Source of the DNA: Bufo bufo | Lineage: Eukaryota; Chordata; Amphibia; Anura; Bufonidae | Direction: 5' to 3' | Length of the DNA: 64,000 nt | NCBI RefSeq assembly: GCF_905171765.1 | Contig: NC_053391.1 | Coordinates: 192,644,559 to 192,708,558, forward strand | In this document: positions 45,980 through 57,735 of the stretch, one piece after another | How the letters are laid out: each line of letters starts with the position of its first letter | Position numbering within the stretch: the stretch's first letter is position 1 | Position numbers and translations under genes: made by a program | The notes under the pieces: model-generated | Databases searched by the model: none | Told to the model about the DNA's origin: nothing | What the model saw: the letters and a program-made list of their open reading frames with translations, nothing else

Positions 45980-46260
45980 GTAAGCAAGCCAGGGACTAGA
46001 AGATCACCAAACAGATTTAGGGTGCAACACCAGAGCAACAGAGGAAAAAATTGGAACTTTTTAGCACACATTCACTATGTTTGGAGGAAAAGAAATCTGT
46101 ACACACCAAAATGCATACAAAATGCGGAGCATAGTTGAAAGAACATCATGGTTTGGGGATGCTTTTCTGCCTCGGGACCTAGTGATTATTGAGGGAACAA
46201 TTAATTTTACAGGAGAATGTAAAGCCAATGAATACTTCAGGTTGTTGTCCTGCTTGAACA
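45980..46260 (+). pseudogene. Decayed Tc1-like transposase fragment
   Basis: At 46130-46200 AACATCATGGTTTGGGGATG then CTTTTCTGCCTCGGGACCTA is a degraded form of the SxMVWGCFSASGP stretch of Tc1 transposases; flanking NFTGECKANEYFR residues fit the region that follows. Stops and frameshifts present. Confidence 0.5.
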
Positions 46261-46859
46261 CTATGTCGTGCTTTTTTTTTTAGACCTGGCGCAAGTGAGG
46301 AAAAGTCACTCCTGAAATATGCCTAATATAGGCATTTTTCATGATAATAAATGACCCTCATAGTGAATACATGTTAGGTCGAGCAATTTACCATGCAGCT
46401 TCCTCCCTACTAGTAAATCTGGCGCTGCTCTTTTCTCCACTCCTCCTATTGCAAATACTATGCCCTCTGCATGCACAACTACCTTTTGTAGTAAAAAAAA
46501 AAAAAACTAGGCATACTGTACTTGTTCAAATATACAACTATCAAACATTTTGCAAAGTGTTGATGTCTTGCATGTTTGAATGTTACATCCTGTTGTGAAA
46601 CTATTTTACTGATACAATCTAATGTCTTGTATGCTTTATAGTGACTAGTTATTTATTTATTGTTCTTACAAATATTGCCCTATAGGGTGTAAAATGCAGG
46701 CTACAAAATAGTGGTTTATAGTGGCTTATATATCTTTAGGAATGCATATCTGCATTTTTGGATTTTTCTCTTAGACGCAGTGGCATGCCCTCATTTGTTG
46801 CAATATGTATAAACTATATTCATAGCTACAAAGGTTGGGGGAAAAAAACACTGTCCCAT
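46261..46859. other. No gene seen
   Basis: AT-rich intronic sequence. Confidence 0.4.
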
Positions 46860-49580
46860 TGAGTTAACCCCTTTTTGCAAATCTGACATGTGGTAATAAC
46901 TTTGGAACGCTTTTACTTATCCAAGCCATTCTGAGACTGTTTTCTCGTGACACATTGTACTTCATGACCGTGGTAAATTTGAGTCCATATATTTCACCTT
47001 TATTTATAAAATAACCCCAAATTTACCAAAAATTTGGAAAAATTCTAAATTTTCTAAATTTTCATTTTTCTACTTTTAAAACAGATAGTAATTCCTCAAA
47101 AAATAGTTAGCAATCAACATTCCCATATATCTGCTTTATATTCCACATATGTCTGGTTTATGTTGACATCATTTTGTAAATGTCATTTTTTTTAGGACGT
47201 TAGAAGGCTTAGAAATTTAGAAGCCATTTTTCTAATTTTCAACAAAACTTCCAAAACCATTTTTTTAAACACCAATTTACTTATAAAGTGTTTTTGCGGG
47301 GCTTACGTAATGCAAACCACCCATAAATGACCCTAATTTAGAAACAACACCCCTCAAATTATTCAAAACTGATGTTACAAACTTTGTTAACCCTTAAGGT
47401 GTTCCACAAGAATTAAAGAAAAAATGGAGGTGAAATTTCTAAATTTCATTTTTTTGGTAGATTTTTGAAGTTAATCAATTTTTTCTTGCAACACAGCAAG
47501 GGTTAACAGCAAAATAAACCTCAATATATATTAATCTGATTCTGAAGTTTACAGAAATACCCCATATGTGGTGGTAAACTGCCCTAAGGGCACGTGGCAG
47601 TGGTCACAAGGAAAGGAGCGCTAGACAGATTTTGCTAGAATGGTTTTTAGGGGGGCAGCTTTAGGTTTTAAGATCTGTTCACCTGTCTTCAGATCTCGAT
47701 GCCAATATGTAAATTAGTGATAACCAAAAAAGTGCCGAGTCAGTGATGTAACTGACCATTAGTGAAGGGCTAGCAGCATCGGTGTTGAGTGGTGGCGAGA
47801 GTGCACATCCCCACTACAGGCAAAGAAACAAATAATCAGATATCAGATATTGAATTCAGGGAACAGTTTATTATTAAAACACTTTTTCTTGAGCTCACAA
47901 TAGCTGTTTTTACATACCATTAAAAGTTATATTTTATCATAGTAGTAATTGATTATCTGGGTCAAGTCTGGTATTTAGCCCTTGAGGCTAGGTGTTTGAT
48001 TTTGATTTTGTTAATATACATTTACCCAGATAGGGTCCTTTTTGTCATATGTTAGAATGGTTTTTAGACACCCATTTTGGAAACTATACCCCTTAAAGAA
48101 TATATTAAGGGGGGTACTGAGCACTTTAACCCCAAAACGTTTTACAGAATTTGGAAACACTTGTGAAAATAAAAAGTTTCATTTCTTCCAAGAAAATGTT
48201 GCTTTAGCCCCAAATTTTTCATTTTCACAAGGGGTAACAGAAGAAAAAGCACCCCATAATTTGTTACCCATTTTCTCCTGAATACGGCAACACCCCATAT
48301 GTGGTGGTAAACTGCTGTCGGGGCTCATGGCAGGACTCAGAACGGAAGGAGCGCCATATGGCTTTTGCAGTGCAGATTTTGATGGATTGGTTTATGGGCG
48401 CCATTGGTTTTTATTTTTTAAGTGATTGTATGTGGGGGCTAATTTTTTGCGGGATGAGGTGATGTTTCCATTGGTACCATTTTGGGGTACACAAGACTTT
48501 TTGATCCCTTGGTATTACACTTTTTGTGAGGCAAGGTGAAAAAAATGGCTGTTTTGGATTGGTTTAAAATTTTTTCTTAATAATGTGATATTTTTATAGA
48601 GCAGGTTGTTACGTACGCGGCGATACCCAATATGTCTATCATTTTTATTTTTGTTAAGTTTTACACAGTGAAAGTCTTTTTGAACAGAATAAAATCTTGT
48701 TTTTGTGTTGCCATGAGAGCCATAGTTTTTTATTTTTCGTCCGATTGTCTTAGATAGCTTCTCATTTTTTGTGGGATGAGATGACTTGATTGGTTTGATT
48801 TTGGGCTAAATACGCCTTTTTGATCACTTGGTATTACACTTTTTGTGAGGCAAGGTGACCAGAAAATGGCTGTTTTGGCACTGTTTTTATTTATTTTTTA
48901 CGGCGTTCACCTGACAGAGTGGATCATATGATATTTTTATAGAGCCAGTTGATATGGATGCAGTGATACTTAATATGTCTACTTTTCTCTTTTTCCCTTT
49001 TTTTTCCAATTTTTTTAAACTTTACTTTAAAAAAAATTTATTACTTCTTTTTTTACTTTATTTTTTTGTCACACTCTGGGACTTCAACTTTTGGGGGGTC
49101 TGATCCCATTTACAATGCATTACAATACTTCTGTATTGTAATGCATTGGCTGTAAGTGTATTACCAGTGTAATACACTTACAGCTTCCTGCCTGTGAGAT
49201 CCAGGGGGCTGGATCTCATAGGCTGACACGGATGGCAGCCACAATGCCTAAGGAAGGCATCAAACTGCCGTACAAGCCATCTGGTCCCAGTCACAGCAGC
49301 GGGGGGACCTGATGGACACCCCACACCTGGCAGGATACTGTATGTGTCACAGTCAGCACTGACCACGGCAGTGCAAGGGTTAATGTGCCGGCATCTGTGT
49401 TTTCATCTATGCTGGCGCATGTAGCAGGGGTCCGGCTATCAGTGACTGCCGGACCCCTGCAGCTGATCGGACGCAGTTCCTGCGCCCGCCCGATCAGAGC
49501 GCCGTAGCTACGGCGCTGGGATCTGTGACCCTGTTTCCAGCGCTGTACATGTACGGCGCTGGTATCCTACGAATTAAACC
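46860..49580. mobile_element. Long AT-rich non-autonomous element
   Basis: About 2.7 kb with repeated phrases: CCCATATGTGGTGGTAAACT (47562 and 48293), TTGGTATTACACTTTTTGTGAGGCAAGGTG (48510 and 48828, split here for length), GTTAACCCTTAAGG. Related blocks occur at 9680-10780 and 11041-11110. Near the right end, CTATCAGTGACTGCCGGACC and GATCGGACGCAGTTCCTGCG are GC-rich palindromic arms (49390-49560). No protein frame. Exact ends and superfamily unresolved. Confidence 0.5.
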
Positions 49581-49614
49581 TTTCTGAGATCAATTATACA
49601 AAATTAAGCGTTAA

Positions 49615-49934
49615 AGGGGTTGTCTCATCATGGACAATGGGGGCATATCACTAGGATATCGAGAATGGAGCCCTGCAAGTGAAGGAGGGCGCACTGCACA
49701 TACGCAGCCACCCTCCATTCATTTTCTAAGGGGCCGGCGAAAATAGCCGAGCTGGCTCGGTTATTTCCGTCGGCCCCATAGAAATGAATGGGAGCGGGGG
49801 CCACGCATGTGCGATACGCTCCCATTCACTTCTATGGGGAGCCAGCTTGGTGGTGGCCGGACTGGAGTCCTCTAGCCACCACCTTGCGAGGCTCTGTTCG
49901 ATATGCCCCCATTGCCTATGATGAGACAACCCCT
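49615..49934. mobile_element. T2/Kolobok-type MITE
   Basis: Ends AGGGGTTGTCTCATCATGG and its complement; TTAA on the left (49611-49614) and TTAC on the right. Nested arms around CATTCACTTCTATGGGG. 320 bp. Confidence 0.82.
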
Positions 49935-50159
49935 TTACCCATTTACATGATAATGAAAAACCACGTGTTTGACAGCCGTCGTTTTAATGGTCCTCATGTG
50001 GGCATTTGCAGAATCATTGCAGTCTATGGTTATATTCACATAGCTGTTTTTTAACAGGCTGTGAATAACAGACGTCAACAAATAGGACATGTCCTATTTT
50101 GTTCATTTTCACAGCGTGACAGCCCCCATACAATTCATTTTTTAATAGCCATTTTCAAG

Positions 50160-50370
50160 AAAGGCATAAGTAAAAGAACTTTAAAAATGGACCATTTGCT
50201 ATCGGATAAATATCTAGTTCCTTTGTAAATCTGCCATTACTACATCTTGGAGTAGGACATTCAATATTTTGACTACATTAACTGTAAAGAATCCTTTTCT
50301 GTATCAATATCTAAATGGCGTTTGGTCCATGTGTAATAAATGCCCTTTGTAAAGTCTTTGGAACAGACAG
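50160..50370 (-). pseudogene. LINE ORF 3' tail fragment
   Basis: Minus-strand text parallels 3425-3726 (TTAAAGAACTT, TGCCATTACTACAT, TTGACTACATTAACTGTAAA) and so is a diverged copy of the same LINE tail. Too short for domain evidence. Confidence 0.4.
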
Positions 50371-50659
50371 ACCATGTGCCAGTTTGTATTAACCACACGT
50401 AATTTGGAATAATTCGATCATTTTAGAGGAGCTATCAGATTCTCACATGTGGCTATTCTACTAAATACTTGCACTCCCCCTTTAGGAGAACTTGTCACTC
50501 CTGACCAATCAGTGTTGACTCTGAAGGTAAACTCTGTACTTGACAAGAAGAATGGTAATACAAATGTAAATGTATTCATAAGAAAGAGAACCATTTCATC
50601 AGCGCACCTATTTAAAGTGGCTTCCTATGATTCAAGATGGGATTTGACAAGGGAGTATA

Positions 50660-50730
50660 GTCAATCCAGACATCTATCCGTAGACAGCTGTTTTGGGGTG
50701 CTTGCCTTCTCATCAGTACAGAGTAGGATT
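50660..50730. repeat. Half copy of the repeat at 1-183
   Basis: GTAGACAGCTGTTTTGGGGT then CTCATCAGTACAGAGTA matches the left arm at 20-70 with several changes; no inverted partner nearby. Confidence 0.55.
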
Positions 50731-50941
50731 CTTTTTACATCTATCAGGCATAAAAGAGGAATGGCACAAGGCACTCCATATTTGTTATTTCAAGATATTC
50801 AGAAAAGCCAACAGGTCCTCTTCAAAAGAAGTCAAAAGACTCACTCACCTGGACATTTAGGTTTGCTATGATTTTTCTGTCCTATTGAGCACACGTAGGC
50901 AACCAATTTGTAGAAAGTGAAACAATTACAGTTAATTTATT

Positions 50942-52003
50942 AATAAACTAGCAGGATGACCTGGCTTCACACTGGTATATTTCCACTATTTCATTTCATG
51001 TTTGTGTGTCAGGTTAAAAGATATCCACAGTGTTCCTCAATACAGTGACCTCGACAGCACCCCTCCCCTTAACAGTGACCTCTATAGTAGCCCACCTCTT
51101 TAACATTGACCCAAACATTGCCCCACCCAGTTAACTGTGACACAGTGGCTTGCCCCCTTAACAATCACCCCACAATGCCCCCTTAAAAGTAATCTCTACA
51201 GCACCCAGCCCCTTTATAAGTGACCTGCACAGTGGCCCACCCCCTTAAGTGACCTTCACAGAGCACTTTTTCTTANNNNNNNNNNNNNNNNNNNNNNNNN
51301 NNNNNNNNNNNNNNNNNNNNNNNNNNNNNNNNNNNNNNNNNNNNNNNNNNNNNNNNNNNNNNNNNNNNNNNNNNNNNNNNNNNNNNNNNNNNNNNNNNNN
51401 NNNNNNNNNNNNNNNNNNNNNNNNNNNNNNNNNNNNNNNNNNNNNNNNNNNNNNNNNNNNNNNNNNNNNNNNNNNACAGTGACCTCTACAGCACCTCGCC
51501 TCTTAACATTGACCTCAACAGTACCTCACCCCCTTAACACTGACCTCCACAGTGGCCCGCACCCTTTACAGTGACCTTCCACAGCAATCTACCCCTTAAC
51601 ATTGACCTCCACAGCAGCCTGTCCCCTTAACAGTGACCCGCCCACAGCAGCCCACACCCTTAACAGTGACCTCCACAGTATTCCACCTCCTTAACATTGA
51701 CCTCCACAGGGCCCCTCCCCTTTAACAGTGACCTTCCCCCACTGCACCATGCCCCCTTAATATAAGACTTCCACAGCACCCAGCACCCTTAACAGTGACT
51801 TCTAACAGTGAAGAAAAATGTCTGAGTCATGGAAATCTGGTGTAACAGGGATGTCAAGACTGAAGGACCTGCAAGTTTCTATTTGATAAAAAAGGGTCAT
51901 GTGACTGTGTGAATGGCGGTTAGAATGTGAGTGAAGCTGCAAGCCCCTATAGGCTAATACATTTTTGGATATATCTAAGGAATGGTACTTCCTACACAGC
52001 TAA
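50942..52003 (+). repeat. Retroposon-like repeat with ~32-bp minisatellite; 5' part
   Basis: Begins near GCAGGATGACCTGGCTTCAC. From 51046 to 51810 units of about 31-33 bp (CCCTTAACAGTGACCTCCAC plus CAGCxxCCCxC) repeat, about 17 visible copies. After the array, AAGCCCCTATAGGCTAATAC leads to the gypsy target GCTAA at 51999-52003. The repeat resumes at 59674. Confidence 0.7.
51276..51475. other. Assembly gap (200 N)
   Basis: Exactly 200 N inside the minisatellite, most likely a fixed-size placeholder. True array length is unknown. Confidence 0.99.
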
Positions 52004-52646
52004 TGTCACTACCAGAGCTTTGGGACGTTCTCACAGCTCTGTTTCTCCACCCCTGTGATGATGTCACTACTAGAGCTGGGAGGAGTTCTCACTGCTCTGT
52101 TTACTTTTGGTTTCCTTCCTCCCAGCTGTTCCTCATGCGTTTAATTTCCCTCTCTTTATATCACCCCTCCTCCTATTGTAGGGCGTGGATTATAGTTCTC
52201 ATTTCAGTTGTAGCTCTTGCTTTAGTATCTTCACTTGTAGCTATCAGTTCACTGGACCTGTGTTCTGCTGCAGCAAGCACTCCGGATATTGCCAGCTGTC
52301 CTTGGATCCGTCTTCTCTGCGGCTGCAACACCTTCAGCTAAGTGTAAGGACATTGTTGTGTACCTGATTATTTTCTGACTGGATCTGAGGTGGCCACGGT
52401 TCCCTCCATATACTGAGTAGGGCACCGGTGGCCGTGCCCCTTCCACTATTGTAGGGGTTACAGTGGTCATCAGTCTTAGGCACGTGGGCATGCCTCGTTC
52501 CGCCATTTGGATCCGGGCATGTGCTTTAGCAGAATAGGGAGAGCTTTGAGGGTCTGACAGGGGTCACCCTTTATCCTCCCTAGTTTGGGTCCGGTCAGTA
52601 GCTCTTTTACTGTGTATACTATTGTTGCTCACATACAGCCGTGACA
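52004..52646 (+). mobile_element. Gypsy 5' LTR (643 bp)
   Basis: Starts TGTCAC and ends GTGACA (perfect 6-bp inverted ends). By eye about five substitutions separate it from the 3' LTR, three of them clustered near 52346-52356, and there is no length change, so insertion was recent. U3 holds the TATA box at 52155. Confidence 0.95.
52155..52194 (+). promoter_or_regulatory. Gypsy LTR core promoter and predicted transcript 5' end
   Basis: TTTATAT at 52155-52161. Thirty bases downstream, GTGGATTATA (52185-52194) is the exact complement of the primer-binding site, so the RNA start is predicted at or next to 52185. The same pair exists in the 3' LTR at 59182 and 59212. Confidence 0.75.
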
Positions 52647-52647
52647 T

Positions 52648-52657
52648 TATAATCCAC
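52648..52657 (+). promoter_or_regulatory. Predicted self-primer binding site
   Basis: TATAATCCAC lies one base after the LTR. It does not start with TGG, as a tRNA-primed site would. It is a perfect 10-base complement of the predicted 5' end of the element's own RNA (52185-52194), the arrangement known for Tf1 and reported for vertebrate sushi-group elements. Confidence 0.72.
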
Positions 52658-52677
52658 CTAAACCTTCCTTTTTTGAC

Positions 52678-53633
52678 ATGGATCCGCTTTCTGGCCTGGT
52701 TGATTGCATGCAGGGTCTTTCTTTGGAAGTAGCGGATCTCCGTCAATCTATGACTCAGCTTCAAGCATTGGGCTCTGCTCCGGCTCATGGAGTCTGTTGC
52801 GAGCCAAAGGTCTCAATTCCGGAAACGTTCTCCTGGGGCAGTGAGAATTTTGTTCGCTTCAGAGAGGCATGCAAACTCCATTTTTGCTTGTGTCCCCACT
52901 CCTCTGGTAAGGAGGAGCAGAGGGTGAGGATTGTCATCTCCCTGCTCAGGGGTAATGCTCAGACTTGGGCTTTTTCGCTGCCATCAGGGGATCCCTCCCT
53001 TCGATCCGTGGAAAGTTTTTTGTGGCCCTGGGGCAGATTTATGATGACCCGGATCGTGTTGCTCTGGCCGAATCTAACTTACGTGTTTTATGCCAGAACA
53101 AACTGTCTGCGGAGCTTTATTGTTCTGAATTTCGGAGATGGGCAGCTGATTCGGGTTGGAATGATGCTGCACTCCGGAGTCAGTTCTGTCATGGTCTCTC
53201 AGAGAGATTGAAAGATGCGTTTGCTTTCCATGAGAGACCAACGTCCTTAGAGTCTGCCATGTCATTGGCGGTACGCCTTGACAGGCGTCTAAGAGAAAGA
53301 AACGAGACCTCTTTGTCCAGCCATTGTCAGTCTAGGGGCAGTGGTGCGGACTCATTCAGTGTGCAGGGGCCTCATCCTGTCTCGCTCCCCTCTGAGGAGA
53401 AGCCCATGCAGCTAGGTCGACTTGCCCCTGATAAAAGAGGATTTAGTCCTCAGAGTATGGTGTGTTTTTGTTGTGGGGGCATAGGTCATTTGGCAAATGT
53501 TTGTCCCTCTAGGAGATTCTTGAACTGTACTAAGAGCGATAATAAGAGAAAAACCTCAAAAGGTAAATCATCAAATTCTGCTTCATCTGCTACTTTGGGC
53601 AAAGTTTTCTCCTGTCTGCCAGGGTGGCGCTAG
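52678..53633 (+). pseudogene. Gypsy gag with a frame break
   Basis: The start ATG is 31 bases after the LTR. The first frame (52678 to about 53015) has the capsid-like segment with TFSWGSENFVRFREAC; sense then continues in another frame through 53630, including AELYCSEFRRWAADS. The change of frame falls at a T run (53016-53021). A CCHC zinc knuckle (CFCCGGIGHLANVC) is at about 53463-53504, the nucleic-acid binding motif of gag. The knuckle frame ends at 53631-53633, overlapping pol by about 64 bases. Confidence 0.88.
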
Positions 53634-55562
53634 AGAGCAAAGTCATTTCTTGTGAGATTTTTGTCGATAGTGGAGCGGCCGTCAATCTTATTGACACTCA
53701 ATTTGTAGCCATGCATGGTTTTCAGGTTTGCACATTAGAAAATGATATACCTGTTTTTGCTATTGACTCTGCTCCACTCTCACAGAGATCTCTGAAGGGC
53801 ATTGTTCACAATATCCGGCTAGCTGTAGGTGACACTCATGTGGAGGATATATCTTGTTTTGTCCTTAACGGATTGCCTTCTCCTCTAGTTTTGGGGTTAC
53901 CCTGGCTCACTAGACATAACCCCACTATTGATTGGCAAGGAAGGCAAATAAATGAGTGGAGCGACTTTTGTAGAGAGAATTGTCTCACAGCGACTTTTGC
54001 AGAGGTGTCTACTAAAACTGTGCCATCATTTCTCTCTGATTTCTCGGACGTGTTTTCCGAGAGCGGTGTTCAGGAGCTACCTCCTCACCGGGAGTTTGAC
54101 TGTCCCATTAACCTCATTCCCGGCGCCAAGCTGCCAAAAGCACGCCTCTACAATCTCTCACAACCGGAAAGAATCGCAATGCGAACTTATATCTCCGAGA
54201 GTCTCGAGAAGGGGCATATTCGTCCCTCAAAGTCACCTGTGGCCACGGGTTTTTTTTTTGTTAAAAAAAAAGATGGCTCTCTGAGACCTTGCCTAGATTT
54301 TAGGGAGCTGAACCGTATCATGATTCGCGATCCCTATCCCCTTCCTCTGATCCCGGACCTCTTCAACCAAATTGTTGGGGCCAAGGTGTTTTCCAAATTG
54401 GATTTGAGAGGCGCGTACAACCTGGTCAGGGTCAGAGAGGGGGATGAATGGAAAACGGCCTTTAATACCCCTAACGGGCATTTCGAGAATCTCGTTATGC
54501 CTTTCGGCCTGATGAATGCTCCGGCCGTCTTTCAGCATTTTGTTAATAGTATTTTCTACCATTTAATGGGGAAATTTGTATTGGTGTATCTTGATGATAT
54601 TTTGATTTTTTCCCCTGATGTTCAGACCCATCAGGATCATCTTTTTCAGGTTCTGCAGATTCTGCGGGAAAATAAATTGTACGCCAAGCTGGAGAAATGT
54701 CTTTTTATGGTATCGGAGATTCAATTTCTGGGTTTTCTCCTCTCTGCTTCTGGTTTTCGCATGGATCCGGAGAAGGTCCGTGCTGTACTTGAGTGGGAGC
54801 TTCCTGAGAATCAGAAGGCATTGATGCGCTTTCTGGGTTTTGCGAACTATTACAGAAAGTTCATTTTGAATTATTCCTCTGTTGTCAAACCCCTTACTGA
54901 CATGACAAAAAAGGGGGCGGATTTTTCCTCTTGGTCGGAGGAGGCGCTTGCAGCCTTTTCTAAGATTAAAGAGAGTTTTGCGTCTGCTCCCGTCTTGGTG
55001 CATCCCGATGTTTCCTTACCTTTTATTGTTGAGGTGGATGCTTCCGAGGTGGGTGTGGGTGCGGTTTTGTCCCAGGGCCCTTCTCCTGCCAAATGGCGAC
55101 CCTGTGCCTTTTTCTCTAAAAAACTCTCCCCGGCAGAGAGAAACTATGATGTGGGAGATAGGGAGTTGTTGGCCATCAAGTTGGCTTTCGAGGAATGGCG
55201 CCATTGGTTGGAGGGGGCCAGGCACCCTATCACCGTTTTTACCGACCATAAGAATCTGGCATACTTGGAGTCGGCCAGGCGTATGAATCCGAGACAGGCC
55301 AGATGGTCTCTGTTCTTCTCCAGATTCAATTTTGTTGTTACATTCCGACCTGGGATAAAAAATGTGAAGGCTGATGCTCTCTCTCGCTGTTTTCCGGGAG
55401 GAGGAAACTCCGAGGACCCGGGTCCCATTTTGGCGGAGGGGGTAGTTGTTTCTGCTCTATATTCCGATTTGGAGGCCGAGGTCCAGGCTGCCCAGACTGA
55501 GGCACCTGCCCGTTGTCCTTCTGGGAAGTTGTTCGTGCCTCCTGAGCTACGTCACAAACTCT
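53567..55562 (+). pseudogene. Gypsy pol, N-terminal part: protease, RT, RNase H
   Basis: This frame is -1 relative to the distal gag frame and opens after 53566; there is no ATG near its start, so synthesis as a gag-pol frameshift product is expected, as in sushi-group elements. Protease motif DSGA at about 53666-53677. RT has the palm box YLDD at 54587-54598, and RNase H has DASEVGVGAV from 55037 and TDHKNL. All motifs are intact and no stop occurs before 55562, where the inserted element cuts the frame at a TTAA. The open frame continues 68 codons into the insert; those residues are not gypsy. Confidence 0.92.
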
Positions 55563-55566
55563 TTAA

Positions 55567-56938
55567 TGTTGGGCATTTTCATACGTATACAATATTATCT
55601 AATGACATTATAATCAAAATGAATGCTCATCTCATTGCCTTTAAGAATAAGATTCAGCCTGAACCAAAGTTATATTATGTGGCTGAAAAAGCCAAGATGA
55701 GTTCATGGCAAGTTCAGTTTATATTTAAAAAAATAATAATTGGGAACATAAATGGACATTGTATTTGAAAGTTAGTGCTAAAGATATGAGACCATCTGTA
55801 AGGAGTATGCCAACTCCCTAAAAACATGTCTGTCTAGAGGGGACAAGGTTACTTGATAAGGACTCACGTCCGTATCACACACCTGGTGTATGAGGTTCAA
55901 TTTATATATTCATAATTATATATATATATATATCTCTGCATGGTATATTTAGCTTACAATATATGTTAATCAATAATTCATATAATGTGTTATCTATGTG
56001 TAACAATGTATCGATTTATATATATGTCATACTATGTATTTACCATTTAGAAGGTACAGAAACAACTCAGTAAGTTTAAGTTAATTGGATTTCAAAACAA
56101 TAGTTATTCATGGATGTAGATAAATTAAATGTACAAATTCCGATGCCCAGCATCAAAGCCGCTACATAAAATTTTCATCAAGTCAACCCATATTTCAAAA
56201 AGATAAGAGAAGACAGTCAACTCCAACAAATCCGGGATATAGGTAATTAAAAGTGTAAGGAAAAGACCTTCCTCAGTGATTTATGGTAGAAAGGTCATTG
56301 AGGTCCTGTGAAAGTATTATTAGATATTTAATTTTAATGCTTAAAAAGTTGTTATATTCACCTACAGTACCGCAGTGCCATCTGGAGGCAGATGGGTAAC
56401 ATTATATTATTTCATTATTTGTTCTAATACCATATTAGGAGTTGAGATAACGTCATGATGTTATTAGCATACGAATACACCCACCCTACCTGATTGGGAA
56501 TCCATAATCTAAAGGGGATGATTCTTAGATAAGGGGGGGAATAATTATTCGTGTGCGGAGTAGCATAGGAGAGCGAGCAAGAGAAGGAAGGAGCTAGCAA
56601 GAGAGCGATCAAGAAGAAAGCTAGCTAGTAGAGGAGAAGTTGAGGTCTATCAAGATGGAAGCCATAATGAGATGCGCTATGATGGACCACCCAGCTTTCC
56701 TAGGAGCAGAAGTGAGATTCCTGCTAGGACTTGGTAAGAGACACAGAAAATGATATTTCATTTTATTAAGACTAATTTAATAGTGTGGGTGAAATTATAC
56801 CATCTAGATTGGCGAATAAATAAATAATTAAATAAATTGATCATCTCCATATTGAGATGTAGTCTTAGGATATTGTGAGGCTTCATTCTACCTGCAGAAG
56901 AATCTAGACTCATAATCTAGCAAAGCATTAAATGATTG

Positions 56939-56971
<33 letters not shown>

Positions 56972-57731
56972 ATAGAACATTCTTCGCCAAGCTAAGTGAT
57001 GGATTCCCACAAGGAAGATTTGTTTCAAATCCTTCCCATTTAAGATCCAAGATCCCTGTTATTTGTCTTAATAGTCTTACCAAAGTTATATATGTGAAAA
57101 TAGTCCAGGATGGGGCAAGGATACAGTTATCTCTTCTAAGTTATATCCTTGGATGGATTTGCCCATCTTGAAGTCATGTGATGTGTAGTTGGTTAGGGGG
57201 GCAGAATGTATTTAGCATTCTACATTGATGTCTAGGATTAGACATGCCCATCTTGATATCATGAGGTTTTCTCTGAACAGAAGTAATGCGTATAACTTAT
57301 GTTCATATTTTGATATCCTAACCTAATAGCTTGGTTATAATGTGACAAGTTATTTCCACTCACATGTATTGTTAAGCTTGTAATGCTTTATATTAACGCT
57401 ATATATATTCATTTGCATGTATCATTGTGTTTATTTACTTATATATGTTTATAACCTTGTAACCAATAAATCTGCATATTTTTATAATACCTGTGTATCA
57501 TTGTATAATGCAGAATTACATTTTATCATTAACGTCATCTCACGTCAAAAAGAGCTTATTTATCTGAGGAAATAGTCGGACTCAGATGTGAATTATATCA
57601 ATTAGGTTGTCTACAATTCACCAGGTCATGATTTTAAGAATTGATGACAATTTTTATAAATTTTATTTTTATGGTTAATTCATTTTATGACCATAATTAA
57701 TAATTCTTAATTGAATTATTACCACCCGACA
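55567..57731. mobile_element. 2,165-bp insertion in gypsy integrase, TTAA duplicated
   Basis: TTAA is present on both sides (55563-55566, 57732-57735). Ends are TGTTGGGCAT and CCCGACA, that is TGTYGGG inverted by 7 bp. AT-rich, no long frame. A G/A-rich stretch (56560-56650), a small ATG frame at 56655, a splice-donor-like TTGGTAAGAG (about 56730) and an acceptor-like TACCTGCAG (about 56900) suggest a transcribed leader. Either a solo LTR with a 4-bp target duplication (TG...CA ends) or a TTAA-specific DNA transposon relic. (TA)n at 56943-56970. Confidence 0.75.
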
Positions 57732-57735
57732 TTAA

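Noticed and set aside
51249..51482. 77-codon ORF
   Set aside because: Almost entirely the N gap.
55567..55768. Last 68 codons of the 714-codon pol ORF
   Set aside because: They are encoded by the inserted element, not by the gypsy pol.
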